A DNA stretch of 64,000 nt from positions 7,874,001 through 7,938,000 of the forward strand of contig NC_056046.1 in NCBI RefSeq assembly GCF_004379255.2, written 5' to 3'. Under the pieces are notes generated by a model. The model saw nothing but the letters and a program-made list of their open reading frames with translations. It was not told the origin of the DNA and did no database searches. Numbering within the stretch: position 1 is the stretch's first letter; every line of letters starts with the position of its first letter. Below are positions 12,468 to 25,224 of the stretch, in pieces. A program made the translations under genes and the position numbers. The stretch is from Salvia splendens (taxonomy: Eukaryota > Streptophyta > Magnoliopsida > Lamiales > Lamiaceae).

Positions 12468-13346
12468 TTAGACGCTAGCATCCTTCTCTCTCTGTTGCTT
12501 ATATAACTCTGCTTTCATTCTCCTTATCTCAGCTTCGTTCTCCATTCTCTCTTTCTGCAGTTAACAGCAACATCAAGAGAGAAACTGTGAGTCAACATTT
12601 TCGCAGTGAATCAATCTAAGATAATTCATTTGTTAACAAATACAATTCGCAGAGAATCAATTGGTGATCTATCATGCAATGTTAAGACATTAACGGTTCA
12701 GGCCAAGAGCTCAACCATAATCCATATAAACGACGACGTTTGACTCTGATGCTAAATATCAGAAGACAGAATTCACCAAGCAAAACCATAACTAAGGTAC
12801 AATTCTATTGATTACACACCCCAAGCTCAAATTCCAGCTTCCAAACATTCCATGAGTAATTTCAAGGAACCCTAAAAAGATAGGTTTTGTGAATAACGAA
12901 TTCAGTTAAAACATTATTCTCCCGAAGCAGGAGTCCCATATTTAAGAGAAGAAATCAAAGATCCAAAAGGAAAATTTCCCAATTCCTGTTCAAAGATTTC
13001 TCTACTCAAGGAGCTGAACAAGTGAAATGTAATCTGATCCAAACCGAAAACGCCCAATTGAATAAACCCTAAATCTCCAAAAATCGCCAAATTCTAATTT
13101 CGAACAAAATTACTCATTTTTCAGCCCTATATGGAACGAAATCAGCCGACTCAAAAACCGCAGATCCCGAAAGAACACGTTAAAATCATCAATCAGAAAA
13201 AAGTGAGCGCTCACAAGAGCCAGAGGGTGCGAGAGAAATACCTTCTCATCCTGGTGAAGAGCGATCCAGACATGGACCTTGTCCATTGTTTCCCAGAAAA
13301 GGAATGCTCCAAATGACATAGCGAAAAACGTCCCAACTTTCACCAT
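12468..13346 (-). CDS. 63-residue predicted membrane microprotein
   Basis: Two exons (13242-13346 and 12468-12554), joined at GT..AG without a frame change, encode 63 residues. The N-terminal part (MVKVGTFFAMSFGAFLFW) is a single hydrophobic segment suited to one membrane span. It is followed by an amphipathic stretch (MDKVHVWIALHQDEK) and, from exon 2, a highly charged helix (KERMENEAEIRRMKAELYK) likely to form a coiled coil. It ends DASV. I recall small plant proteins with this layout but cannot name the family and assign no function. Two joined open exons with a tripartite protein argue against chance. The 5' UTR lies upstream of 13346. Mitochondrial inner-membrane or ER location are both possible guesses. 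Confidence 0.7.
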
Positions 13347-14469
13347 CTTGGAAAAATTGCAGCAAAATCAACGATTTCCCGAGAAGCTGAGTTCACACTA
13401 CCTGTGAATTTTGGCCATTGTAAAGTTGAAGACTCATATGCGGCATGTCAACCAAAACGACATCGTTTTCATATAAAATTTAAAACGACGGCGTTCAAGC
13501 AATCCCATTGCAGTGTAATTTCATCATTGAAAAAATTTGTAAAAAATATTAGCAGAGTGTAATTTGAATAAATTTCAAAACCTTATAAATAAATAATTAA
13601 GCAATGGAAAAAGGCTCAAAAACAACTTCCAAATAATACATCGCTGATCGCTTCGATGTGACATCCAAATAATATTCGTAAGTATTCTAGTTTTCATTTT
13701 GGTTTATATATACTCGAAGAATATAGAATTGCAAAGAATGCATTTGTTTTTTTAACTTGATAAAATGTATTTTAGTATTCGGTTTTATGTGAAATGACTT
13801 CACATTTTCCCTAAATTGTTGCATGCAATGACAAGCCAGTAAAATAAAAGAAGTTGAATGTGACAAACGCAAAAAGATTTCAATTTAGATATTAAAATTG
13901 ATGGGGAGATAATTTTTCTTTAGAGAGAATTTGTCATTCTCAGGTAAACTAAGTACTCCAGTATTTGATTTTTCTCAAATATACATATCTACACAAATAA
14001 AGAAGAAACTGTAATGTTTGTACTTTGTTGAAACAACTTATGTGAAAGTTTTGGTTCTTTACAGTTGGATTAAATCTAATTTTTAGAATAGATTTATAAT
14101 TCAATTAGAATCTCATAAATAAGATTCTCATAGACTAATATGGGCTATTTCTTCTTCTTCTTTTTTTGGCCGAGTGTGTATACATCATAAAATGTTAAAA
14201 TGTTTACCAAAATTTTAAGATAGGATTTCGATACATCTGCAGTCATTTGTTTGTTCATATTCTATTATTCTGGTAGATGCTACCTATGATGACTTCAAAC
14301 ATCTGTCTTCATCTTGATCCTGCAATCTAGCCAAAGCCTTGTGCCTGCCTGCATATTATATGATGTCTCCACTTTCATTATTTATACCAAAATCTAGAGA
14401 GAGAAGATGTGATCATTACGTGTACTATATATCAAACATTTTCACTACTTACAATCTCAAAAGAAAAAA
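13347..14469. other. Intergenic region between the microprotein gene and the ABCB gene
   Basis: This divergent intergenic region must hold both promoters. A near-palindromic aaaacgacatcgtttt lies at about 13455, and ctatatatc at about 14425 could serve the ABC transporter. No other gene or repeat is seen. Confidence 0.5.
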
Positions 14470-17400
14470 ATGAGAGACCTTTTGAGGTGTGCTGATAGTG
14501 TTGACAGACTGCTCATGCTTATAGGCACCGTGGCCGCCATCGGAGAAGGCCTCTCGTCTCCTGTCACCATGTACATGTTGAGCGGAGCAATAGACGCGTT
14601 TGGCAGCGCAAATCAGTCCATTTCCAACGGCGTAGTGAATAAGGTTTGATCAAAAAAATTGTTTTTTATATGATTTGAATTATGCCTTTAACATACCTTT
14701 TTTTAATCTGTTCTTTTCTCGTGCAGTATGCACTTAGGTTGCTTTATGTTGGTGTAGGAATTGCATTTTGTGGTTTGTTAGGTTTGTATCTATAATCTTG
14801 GCCTATTTTTTATAGCAAATAGTAGAAATTTGTGTGCAAGATTGAATTTTTATGCAGAGGGGCTTTGCTGGACAAAAACTGCTGAGAGGCAGACATCAAG
14901 AATGAGGGTGGAGTATCTGAGATCAGTTCTAAGGCAAGAAGTCGGATTCTTCGACAGCGAAGATGTTTCTTCTAGAACCTTCCAGATAGTCTCAAGCACA
15001 TCCACAGATGGTCACACCATCCAAGATGTCATAGCCAACAAGGTTATAGCATTTCTTGATTTCCTCTCTATGTTTGCCTTTTTTATGGGAGTTGAGTGTA
15101 TCTCTTCTCTTGCAGATTCCAAATTCCCTCGTGCAGTTCTCCTCGCTCGTGTTTGGTGTTGCTGTCGCCTTCTTTCTCTCGTGGAGACTAGCACTAGCCT
15201 CTCTCCCATTGGTGATCAGCTTCATCATCCCGGTTTTGGCCTTTGGGAAGGTGATGACTGAGATGGGCATCAAGAGCAAAGATGCATATGGCGAGGCAGG
15301 CGACATTGTGGAGCAGGCGGTCTCCAACATACGGACTGTCTACTCGTACGTGGCTGAGGCGAAGACTGTGGAAAACTACAGCAGCGCGCTTCAAGAGAGC
15401 ACTAATCTCGGGATCAGGCAAGGACTGATGAAAGGGTACATGATAGGGAGCATGGGGGTGATGTTTGCTACGTGGGCGTTTCAGGCGTGGGTCGGGGGCC
15501 TCCTCGTCTCAGAAAAGGGCGAAAATGGAGGCCGTGTCTTCATTGCTGGAACCTGCATCATCCTAGGAGGAATGTAAGCTAAGCCCCAAAACATACAAGA
15601 AAAAACACATCCCATGTTAAAAAATTAGACCTGATTTGTTATATGTCCATTTTTTTCAGATCCTGCATAACAGCTCTGCCTAATGTGCCATACATCACAG
15701 ATGCATCGGCTGCTTCAAAGAGGATATTCGAGATGATCAACCGGAACACTGACATTGACGTTGAAGATGAAAATGGGAAGATTTTGGCAGCTGTGAAGGG
15801 GCAGATTGAGTTCAGACAAGTTCATTTCAGCTATCCATCAAGAAAAGATGAGGCAGTTTTTAAAGGGCTCTGCCTCAAGATTAGGCCTGGCCAGAAAGTT
15901 GGCCTTGTGGGTGGAAGTGGCTCCGGGAAGTCGACAGTCGTCTCGTTGCTCGAGAGATTTTACGATCCTACAAAAGGAGACATATTACTTGATGGCCACA
16001 GGATCAAGAAATTGCAGTTGAAATGGTATAGGTCTCAATTTGGCCTAGTAAGCCAAGAGCCAGTGTTGTTTGCCACATCCATAAAGGAAAATATTCTGTT
16101 TGGGAAAGAAGATGCTTCTCTTGAAGAGATCATAGCTGCGGCTAGGGTCGCCAACGCGCATGATTTCATCATCGAGTTCCCTCAGGGATACGACACGCAA
16201 GTAGGGCAGCTCGGAGTTCAGCTGTCAGGAGGGCAGAAGCAGAGGATCGCGATAGCACGAGCATTAGTCAGGGACCCGAGGATCCTCTTGCTAGATGAAG
16301 CTACAAGCGCGCTTGACTCACAGTCCGAGAGCCTCGTACAGGAGGCCATCGAGCAAGCTGCACAGGGCCGGACAACAGTACTAATAGCTCACCGGCTCTC
16401 CACAATCCGAGCCGTTGACACAATCATGGTTCTAGAATCAGGGAGGGTGGCAGAATCAGGCAGACATGATGAGCTGATGGAGATCAACGGCGGGATCTAC
16501 AGACGAATGATGGATCTCCAGACGTCGTCTATGCACAATGAGGCCACATCATACAAAATTGGTCAATTTTCACATAGACTGATGAATTCCCAAAGTTTTA
16601 GATCTTTCAACGACTCTAGCATACAGGGTAGCCCTGCTTCCCCCTTCGCGCCTACATTGCCCCTAAGCTTGCTCTCTTCCATCCAAAACAGCCCGACCTC
16701 CTCATTCAGTGCCCCTTGTGGAGGAGACGAAGGGTCAGACTGTTCATCTCCTCCAGATCCTTCACTCTGGCAGTTGCTGCATATGAACTCGCCAGAGTGG
16801 AGGAGAGCCTTACTAGGCTGCTTAGGAGCAATCGCATTCGGAGCAGTCCACCCCATAAATGCATACTGCATGGGAGCTCTTGTCTCTGCTTACTTCGAGA
16901 CTACGCCCTCAAAGATCAAGTCAGAGACGAGGCTCTACTGCATTGTCTTTTTAGGACTTGGAGTCGCCACCTTCGTCTCGAATATACTCCAGCACCACAA
17001 CTTCGCAATCATGGGGGAGAGGCTAACGAAGCGCCTCTCCGTAATGGTCCTTGAGAAAATCCTAACATTTGAGATCGCCTGGTTCGAGAAAAACGTGAAT
17101 TCGAGTGCTGCAGTTTGTGCTAGGCTCTCCACAGAGGCGAACATGGTCCGTTCTCTCGTGGGGGACCGCATGTCCCTGCTCATGCAGGTCTCCACGAACG
17201 CCTTCCTTTCCTTCGCCCTCGGCCTAGTAGTTGCGTGGAGACTCGCGGCCGTGCTGATCGCCATCCAGCCCGTGATCATCACCAGCTTCTACTTAAAATC
17301 GGTACTGATGAAACAAATGTCGATCAGAGCCCAGGAAGCCCAATACGAAGGAAGCCAACGAGCAAGTGAAGCAGTGATGCTTCACAGAAGCATCACAGCT

Positions 17401-18661
17401 TTCTCCTTACAGGGAAAGATTCTTTCCCTGTTTGAGGCCACCCTGGCAGTGCCGCGGGCACAGAGCCTGCGCCACTCCTGGATATCAGGGGCAGGGCTCT
17501 GCGCCTCGCAGTTCTTGACAGTGGCCAGCATAGCGTTGGCCTTCTGGTACGGTGGCACACTGATGGCGCGAGGGCAGTTAAGCGCAAGGCAACTCTTCCT
17601 CGCCTTCTTCATCCTCATGAGCACCGGCAAGACCATTGCCGATGCTGGCGCCACATCGTCCGACACAGCTAAAAGCCGTAGCGCGGTGATTTCTGTCTTT
17701 GCGGTGCTGGCCCGTGAAGGCAAGACTCACAGGGCAGGAGCGAAGGTAGACAAGGTTGAGGGTAAAATAGAATTCGACAACGTCTACTTCTCCTACCCGT
17801 CCCGCCCCGCGCAGGTGATCTTGCGGGGGCTTTCCCTTAGGATCGAGGCGGGGAAGACGATAGCGCTTGTTGGAGATAGTGGCTGTGGGAAATCAACCGT
17901 TGTCGCGCTGATCGAGAGGTTTTACGATCCAATGAAGGGGACGCTTCTGATTGACGGCCGTGATGTTAGGACATATGATTTGAGAGAGATGAGATTGCAG
18001 ATTGCGTTGGTGAGCCAAGAACCGGTGCTTTTTGCAGGAACCATCCGTGAAAACATAATCTATGGCAGAGATGGCGCCACGGAGTCTGAAATCGAGCATG
18101 CTGCAACGCTAGCAAATGCTCATGAATTCATAAGGTATATCATTTGTTATTTTTCAAATTTTGTAAAGTGTGATGACGATAAGAAATTGAACATCTTTCG
18201 TGAGATTTATTTGGGCATTTTCAAATAAAAGGGCAAAACATTTTTTGAAAATCAGTTAATTCAGTTATGTAATTTTTGTCAGTTCAACAAAGGATGGGTA
18301 CAATACATTTTGTGGGGACAGAGGAATCCAGCTGTCGGGAGGGCAGAAGCAGCGAATAGCGCTGGCTCGCGCCATTTTAAAGAATCCTAAGATCCTTCTT
18401 CTTGATGAGGCAACGAGCGCTCTGGACAGCTTGTCGGAAAATCTAGTGCAAGAAGCTCTAGATAAGGTTATGATTGGCCGGACTAGCGTCGTTGTCGCCC
18501 ACCGCCTCTCGACAATACAGATGGCCGACAACATTGTATTCATCAAGAACGGGAAGGTCGTGGAAGAAGGAAGTCACTCTGATCTAATTGCCCATGGAGA
18601 TGGTGGTTTCTACTATTCTCTAGTTAAGTTGCAACATCACTCTCTCTCCAAATCCCTTTAG
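14470..18661 (+). CDS. ABCB: ABC transporter B family (MDR/PGP type), ABCB15-like
   Basis: Six exons (14470-14643, 14727-14781, 14858-15042, 15116-15573, 15660-18134, 18283-18661) join in frame to 1241 residues, the usual size of a plant full-length ABCB. The order is membrane domain, ATPase, membrane domain, ATPase. NBD1 has Walker [10 protein letters not shown] (375-383), signature LSGGQ (479-483) and Walker B ILLLDE (499-504). NBD2 has Walker [10 protein letters not shown] (1029-1037), LSGGQ (1133-1137) and ILLLDE (1153-1158). Each is followed by the AHRLSTI switch histidine. Sequence such as [14 protein letters not shown] places it with the Arabidopsis ABCB15-22 clade. The N-terminus before the first span is short. 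Such pumps sit in the plasma membrane and export auxin or secondary metabolites; the substrate cannot be told. Both ATP sites look complete. Confidence 0.95.
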
Positions 18662-18996
18662 AAATAGAATCCAATAAAATGGAGAATGTGTATGTCGGAT
18701 GTGGGAAGTTCATTGTATTAGTGATTGTATTGCACTTTTTTTGTTCTTTTTTATGGTGTTAGTGATTGTATTGGCAAATCATGATGAATATACAAACTCA
18801 GCTACATGTTTTAAACTCAACTATGTATTGATGATAGCGAAATCGAATGTTCATGTTACAAGCTGATGGAATCGTTTATTAATAGTTGCCATATCACATC
18901 ACATAATGTTAAAGCCAATGAACAAGGTGTTAAAAATGGGTTGTTTCTTGATTAAGACACGTAAATTACACATTATACAATTATATACTGTACTAT

Positions 18997-19568
18997 AAGG
19001 TCCTATTCTTGTTAGGTTGAGATTTTTTAGCTTAATTGAGATGCATTTTCAGCCACTCATCCATAACATTTTCGAAATGTCAACTGCAAGTAGATTATGT
19101 CAACTCGGGGGTATTATCGTCAATAGCCTGCACATCAAATGTCAATAACCTGCACATCAAATGTCAACAACTTATAGTTGACATTGTATGTGTATAGTTG
19201 ACATGAATTGTATATGTAGTTGACATGAATTGTATATGTAGTTGACATGAATTGTATATGTAGTTGACATTATATGTGTGTAGTTGACATGAATTGTATA
19301 TGTAGTTGACATTATATGTGTAGTTGACATGAATTGTATATGTAGTTGACCAAAAAAAAAATTAATTTTTTTAAAAATTAATTTTTTTTAAAATGTTTAT
19401 TGAATAAAATGTACCATTAAATTACCATTCTGCCATTTCATAATTAATTAATCTAAAAATATTTTTCATGTGGCAAATTCTGGACCACCCATTTAATAAA
19501 AATGAGTGGCTGATAATGCATCTCAATTCTCAATCATGCTAAAAAAATCTCAATTGATCAGAACCCCT
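18997..19568. mobile_element. Mutator-like MITE with internal TTGACA array
   Basis: The left arm (about 18997-19060: ggtcctattcttgttagg, gagatgcattttcagccact) is the inverse of the right arm (about 19501-19568: agtggctgataatgcatctc, ending gatcagaacccc). Inverted arms of about 60 bases without an ORF suit a MULE-type MITE, but I could not confirm a 9-bp target duplication. Inside, 19172-19352 is a tandem array of roughly 22-bp units, tagttgacatgaattgtata. Confidence 0.6.
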
Positions 19569-19647
19569 GAAATATATAGCTGTCTCATTTGAATTTCAAG
19601 AAACATATTCTTATTTTAGACATTCAAACACAACAATCTGTTTTATA

Positions 19648-20406
19648 TAGGGGTGGGTAGGTATGGTATACCTTACCGAAACCATCATACCGTATACCTT
19701 ACCGAAAATTCGATATGAGAAAAAATCATACCTTTACCTTACCAAAATTTTCGGTATACCGAACTTCGGTATACCTTATTTTCGGTATGACAAATTTCAA
19801 TATCGATACCATACCTTATTTTAAGTATGTCATATCTAAATTCGGTATACCGTACTTTTGCAGTATACTATCGGACTACAATACGACATACCAAAATATC
19901 ATTATTTTGTAAATAATTCTAAATACAAACACAAATGAAAATAAAATTTCAAAATACTTAGAAAACATGAAATTTAATCAAACTCAAACATATTCAATAA
20001 AAAACTGCAACAATTAAACTCCACGCAATCACATAACGTTCAACGATAATTGTTTGGAACTAATTTAACTAAAATCTTATATTTGTTTGAAACTAATTTG
20101 ATTCAACGATATCAAGTTTTCCTAATTGTGTTTGTTTGATTTTATATTTACATGATTACCCGACAACTATAATGAGACAAGATTTGATTTCTACATATAA
20201 ATATTTATTTTTTTGGTAAAAGTATGAATTTACCTGATATAATTTGCCATATATTGATATCGGTATATACCGAAAATTATGGTATATACCATATTTTCGG
20301 CATATACCGTATTTTCGATATGCCCCGGTATATTTCGGTATATGAAATTCATACCGTTACCGTACCGAAATAAATCGGTAAGGTATCTGTTGTATACCGG
20401 ACCCTA
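19648..20406. mobile_element. hAT-type MITE, GGTATACC-rich
   Basis: Begins taggggtgggtaggtatgg and ends ggtataccggacccta. It is flanked by a perfect 8-bp duplication, gttttata, at 19640-19647 and 20407-20414. Subterminal regions are dense in ggtatacc/cggtat on both strands, so they can pair. The middle is AT-rich with no transposase. Confidence 0.85.
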
Positions 20407-20414
20407 GTTTTATA

Positions 20415-22719
20415 GTATAGTGTTTCAAGGCGGCAGACATATTGACTATGCCAAAAACTTAGATATCATTGAGGATTGATTCCGTGTAATTATGTTATAA
20501 TCTTGTCTAAATTGACACCACCAAGAATAATCATAAGTTTACACTTAACAACCTGTAAGTTAATGGGATTAATTGTGCAGTTATTTAATTTATTTCAATA
20601 ATATTATTTGATGCGGATATATCAATTTGATGGACAAGTGGGTCATTAATCTTTTGTCATGGAATAATTCATTTACCAACTATCTCATCTCTACAGAAAA
20701 ATTCAACAAATTAACCTTCGCTTGTCACATTATTATCCTTTTATTTAAAAAACATTTTTTTACGTTTCGGGTCATTTTTACGTTGTGAACTCATGTAATT
20801 ATATAATCCATTATTCATTTTTATCTAAAGCAGATACGTAGCTATGTTTTTTAAAATGGAGACTGTAATTATATTTTCTATATTCAATTGGGAACAAATT
20901 TGAATGGATGGAATTATATTTTATGCTACAAATAAAAAAGATTAATACAAATACAAAATAGTAATCCATATACCTAATTTCAAGAAAAACTGCACATTCT
21001 GTGCTGTAGTATAACATTACACGACTGACATTAACTAATTAACTCATTGTCGAAATTCATTTTCGATCAAGACGAAGAGTCCCAAATTCTGAGAGAATAT
21101 TCTACTGTCGATATATTATCTCAAATCTATGAATATATACCTAATTAGTTAGGAAATCATAGGAAATTGTGCATTGTGTCAATTAATTATAAAAAAGTGT
21201 AGTACGAAAAAGCTCAACTTGGTTAATAAATTAACGACGTCGGCGATTTTGATTATTGACTAAAGAAATTAGATACTCGAAATTTAAAAAATAAACCACT
21301 CTATGTAAACGCTCAAACCCAAATGTCGCCTAAAAGCACTCCTTTTGAATTTTAAAAAATGTGCTAACAAATTGAATTGAATCGAGTAAAATATGAGTCT
21401 CTCTTCTAGCTTCACCTTCTTTGCATATACTACCTAATTTTTGAAAATTGGTACTCCTTAATTCAGTTTTAATTACATTACTAATTACAAATAATGTTGT
21501 TTGGAAATTAGTTGTAATAAAACTTACCTCTTTCAGTTTGAAAGGTTGTATAAATTTGTAAACGGCATTACAATTTACAAAACTAGTCATGACTATTTTG
21601 TTTTAATAGAGAAATAATTAAGTAGGGATATGAATTGCAAAAAATATCGCATCTTAATATTTTTTTTGCTAAGTGTGCCGTGGTGGGATTTATCCACAAC
21701 ATGTAATTTGTAAAAAAATGGAGAATTAAGTTGTATGAAGAAATTAATTAGAGAAGAAGAAAATGTATAATTGGAGAAGAAGATGATGAGTTTTTCTTGA
21801 ATAATGTCGATAAATGCTAATTAATTATGTATTAGAACAATAGCTCTCTATCTCCCTTGATTTATACAAAAGTGGGCATACTTACGAAGAACAAACCAAT
21901 CTACTTTTTTTTAACAATCCAATTTATCCATTCAAACTATATTTACTAACTAAAATTTTAAAATCTATGCTTAGCTATCGTTTTTGGAAGGAGAATGAGT
22001 AGTTAAATTTTATTGGACAATACTCAATTAAGAATGCACAATATATCGTTACTAAATTGGGGAAAAGGTTGAAAATGCCATTTACAATGCTTCAAATCCA
22101 TATTAACAAGATTGCTAATGGAATTTTTTGTCACACATGATTAGTTAATATTATCAAGATAATATCATGCAACTTTACTTCAATTCCTGCTTAATTACAA
22201 AAGTTGGATTCTTTAGCTGACAATAGAGGTTTTATTAGAAAAATATATTGCATGTCTTGTTGCTTTCTATTACGACTACGAGAGTAATCTTTGATTCTTT
22301 TGGATGAAATTTTAAAAAATGATGCAAGATCTGAATTCCAGTATAATATACAAATCAACATTTTTAGCTGACTATAGAGATCTTATTAAAAAATTAGACA
22401 CTTTTCTCATTAAATGTCTTGTTTATTTATATTAAAAGAGTAAAATCTCTAGGATGAAATATGTAAATGGAGGAAAAATTTGAATTCAAATATACTAACA
22501 CTCAAATTCTCATTAATTGTCTCGTAGTTGATCGATGCAAACTTTAAGAAATTGGTGACTTTATACAAAAGAGATTAAAAAAAATTTAGTGAAAATGTGG
22601 TCCAATCACCAAAAATATTGTGAAAGTAAATAAGACAATCATAAGGAAATAATGAAAATGGTAAAATGGGAAAATGAGACAAATAATGAGAATAAGAGGG
22701 AGTGATAGACAAAATAAAA
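20415..22719. other. Intergenic, no feature seen
   Basis: AT-rich sequence. The short ORFs have no recognisable domain and there are no clear terminal repeats. Confidence 0.5.
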
Positions 22720-22955
22720 TACTTCCCTCATATCTTAAAAATAGAAGTTTTTAAAACAGCATGAGTTTTAATGCAGAATTGATAATGTAATAATGAATAA
22801 GATAAAAAAATGGGTAAAATAAAAGAAAGGATGACAAAGGTAGTGAAATTAGAATTAGTGAATTGTGGAGTTCCTTTCTTAAAATAAAATATTTCTATTT
22901 TTAAGAAATGGATCAAAATATAAAAGAATTTTTATTTTAAAGAAACTGAGGAAGT
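22720..22955. mobile_element. Stowaway-like MITE, degenerate
   Basis: Left end tacttccctcatatctta with subterminal aaaaatagaag; right end atttctatttttaag then actgaggaagta. Flanked by TA. More diverged than the other copies. Confidence 0.55.
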
Positions 22956-22964
22956 ATTTTGTAA

Positions 22965-23481
22965 GAGCATCTCCAAGAGTAAAAGGTATATAGAAAATGT
23001 ATATTATGTACTTACCTTTTTAAAAAGTGAAATATATTCTTCTAAAAAGTAAGACATTCCAAAGGGAAAAAGGTATATAGAAAGGTAAATTAATTTTTAA
23101 AAATAAAATAATAGTATAAAATGCATTAAAGAATATAAAGTGTAATACCTTCTCAAATACATTTCCCATTGGAAAATGATTTCTCATGAAAAGAAGGCAA
23201 ATATGGTAGTTATAAGATTTTACCTCTCAATGAATGAGGAGGTAAAGATACTTCTTCAAAATGAGAAAACGTATAATACCTTTTCAAATACTCCATCTTT
23301 CCTTGGAAAATGATTTTTTATGGGGAGGTAAAGACACTTCTTCAAAATGAGAAAATGTATAATACCTTCTCAAATACATCTTCTCTTAGAGAATGAATTT
23401 TCATGAAAAAAAGATAAATATGATAGTTATATTAGTTTACCTCTTCATTTACCTCTCCCCTTGTAGATGCGGTAGATGCTC
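22965..23481. mobile_element. PIF/Harbinger (Tourist-like) MITE
   Basis: Begins gagcatctccaagag and ends ggtagatgctc, with a 3-bp taa duplication at 22962-22964 and 23482-23484, which is diagnostic for this superfamily. The interior has direct repeats of a segment with cacttcttcaaaatgag and aataccttctcaaatac. Non-coding. Confidence 0.75.
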
Positions 23482-23873
23482 TAAGGTTATAATCAAAATT
23501 GAACTGCATATTATTGCATAACAATATAGTAGTACAGTACTAAATTTCAATGTTAGGATCGGATTGATGTTACATGGGCATGACAACATTTATGTAATCC
23601 TTTTATACATATTTTCATATACTGAGATAAATATTTCATTGATACTGCATTGATGATTTTTTTATATATTTCTAAAATTTTAACAAAAAAAGCATATCAG
23701 TACTTTATGAAGCTACAAAATTAGTTTACAATTAAGTATACTAAAATTATGAAATTATGAAGCTATAAATGTATGTTATTTTGATGTTTAATCTTATATG
23801 AAAATAACCCAACATTATTAATTATATGTTCGGATGTTCCCACATTTCCATTCCAAAACACAATCGATATAAT

Positions 23874-23891
23874 CTATATATTAATATATAC
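23874..23891 (+). promoter_or_regulatory. Probable TATA region of the WD40 gene
   Basis: ctatatattaatatata, about 85-100 bases before the ATG at 23971. Confidence 0.4.
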
Positions 23892-23970
23892 ATACAACCT
23901 TTCCTTATCTTTCCCCTCCCGTCCTTATTTGCACTACAACTCTCTCTCTCTTCGCCGGCAGCATACAAAA

Positions 23971-25224
23971 ATGAAGGTCCGATCCTGGCTTTCAACGTGC
24001 TCCTCCGCCACCTGCATCGCCACCTCCGCTGACTCCTCCTCCGCCTCCCCATCCCCACCCCCTCCACCAAAATCCCTATTTTACGACACAAGCAGCAGCT
24101 ACTCCGACTCCCAAACCAACTCCACCATCAGCAGCAGCAGCATTCAATCCAATCTCTCTCTCGTCACCCTCCCCTCTCTCCCTTCCCTCCAAAGGCTCAC
24201 TCTCTCCCCCCTCAACCCCGCCGCCGCCCCCTCCTCCGCCCTCCTCACCTCCCTCTCCCCCACCCGCCGCGGCCACGTCCACTTCCTCGTCCTCCACAAC
24301 CACCTCCTCTACGCCGCCTCTGCCGACCAAATCCACGTCTACGAAACCATTACCAACACTCTCCTCGACACCTTCTCCGCCGCCGGAGCCTCCGGCGCCG
24401 TAAAATCAATCGCCTTCCGCCGCGGCAGAATTCTCACCGCACACCAGGACTGCAAAATCCGCGCCTGGAAAATCACCGATCGGAAAAAATACAAACTCGT
24501 CACGACTCTCCCCACGCTAGAGGATCGCCTCCGCCGCTCCATCCTCCCCCAAAACTACGTCAAAATCCGCCGCCACAACCACCGCCTCTGGATCCAGCAC
24601 CACGACGCCGTATCCGGCCTCGCCGCCGCCGAAAATCTAATTTTCTCAATCTCATGGGACCGGAGCCTCAAAATATGGAACTCTGAGAATCTACACTGCC
24701 TCCAATCGATCAACAAAGCGCACGACGACGCGATCAACGCCGTCGCGGTGTCCAGCGACGGATTGATCTACACCGGCTCCGCGGATCGGAAAATCAAGGT
24801 GTGGAGGAGAGAGGAGAAGAAATTCGCGGCGATCGCGACGCTGGAGAAGCATAAGTCGGCGGTTAACGCGCTGGCGCTGAGCGGGGACGGTTCGGTTTTA
24901 TTTTCCGGTTCGTGCGACCGGTCTATTCTGGTTTGGGAGAGAGAGAACAGCGCCGGGCACATGGCGGTGGCGGGGGCGTTGAGGGGTCATGCAAAGGCAA
25001 TTTTGTGTTTAATCAACGTCCGAGATTTGCTCATGAGTGGATCGGCTGATCGGACGGTCAGGATTTGGCAGCGCGGATTTGATGGGAGATTCTGCTGTTT
25101 GGCGGTATTGGACGGCCACCGGTCGCCCGTGAGGTCGATTGCTGCGGCGGAGTGCGGCGGCGGTGTCAGAGTTTTTAGTGGTAGTTTTGATGGGGAGATT
25201 AGAGTGTGGGAACTTGGTTTTTGA
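23971..25224 (+). CDS. WD40-repeat protein, JINGUBANG-like
   Basis: Intronless ORF; the ATG at 23971 (tacaaaaATGAAGG) gives 417 residues. Longer readings upstream lack an ATG. Residues 1-90 are Ser/Pro-rich and probably disordered. From about residue 95 to the end there are about seven WD40 units, seen as repeated SGSxDRxIxVW-type ends: SWDRSLKIW, GSADRKIKVW, GSCDRSILVW, GSADRTVRIW, GSFDGEIRVW. The segment DRLRRSILPQNYVKIRRH followed by HHDAVSGLA matches what I know of the plant JINGUBANG family, whose Arabidopsis member restrains pollen germination in wet conditions. The protein would form a beta-propeller scaffold without enzymatic activity. Coding GC is far above its surroundings. Which JINGUBANG relative it is cannot be decided here. 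Confidence 0.88.
   Translation: MKVRSWLSTCSSATCIATSADSSSASPSPPPPPKSLFYDTSSSYSDSQTNSTISSSSIQSNLSLVTLPSLPSLQRLTLSPLNPAAAPSSALLTSLSPTRRGHVHFLVLHNHLLYAASADQIHVYETITNTLLDTFSAAGASGAVKSIAFRRGRILTAHQDCKIRAWKITDRKKYKLVTTLPTLEDRLRRSILPQNYVKIRRHNHRLWIQHHDAVSGLAAAENLIFSISWDRSLKIWNSENLHCLQSINKAHDDAINAVAVSSDGLIYTGSADRKIKVWRREEKKFAAIATLEKHKSAVNALALSGDGSVLFSGSCDRSILVWERENSAGHMAVAGALRGHAKAILCLINVRDLLMSGSADRTVRIWQRGFDGRFCCLAVLDGHRSPVRSIAAAECGGGVRVFSGSFDGEIRVWELGF

Noticed and set aside
15643..15659. Start of the large ABCB exon as an independent protein start
   Set aside because: The frame continues from the previous exon across a cag acceptor at 15657-15659, and family homology continues upstream through four earlier exons.
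23929..23970. Longer N-terminus for the WD40 protein
   Set aside because: The extended reading begins at TTG. The first in-frame ATG is at 23971, after a plausible leader.
24076..24336. Gly/Glu-rich minus-strand frame opposite the WD40 gene
   Set aside because: Antisense of a Ser/Pro-rich coding segment; low-complexity composition.
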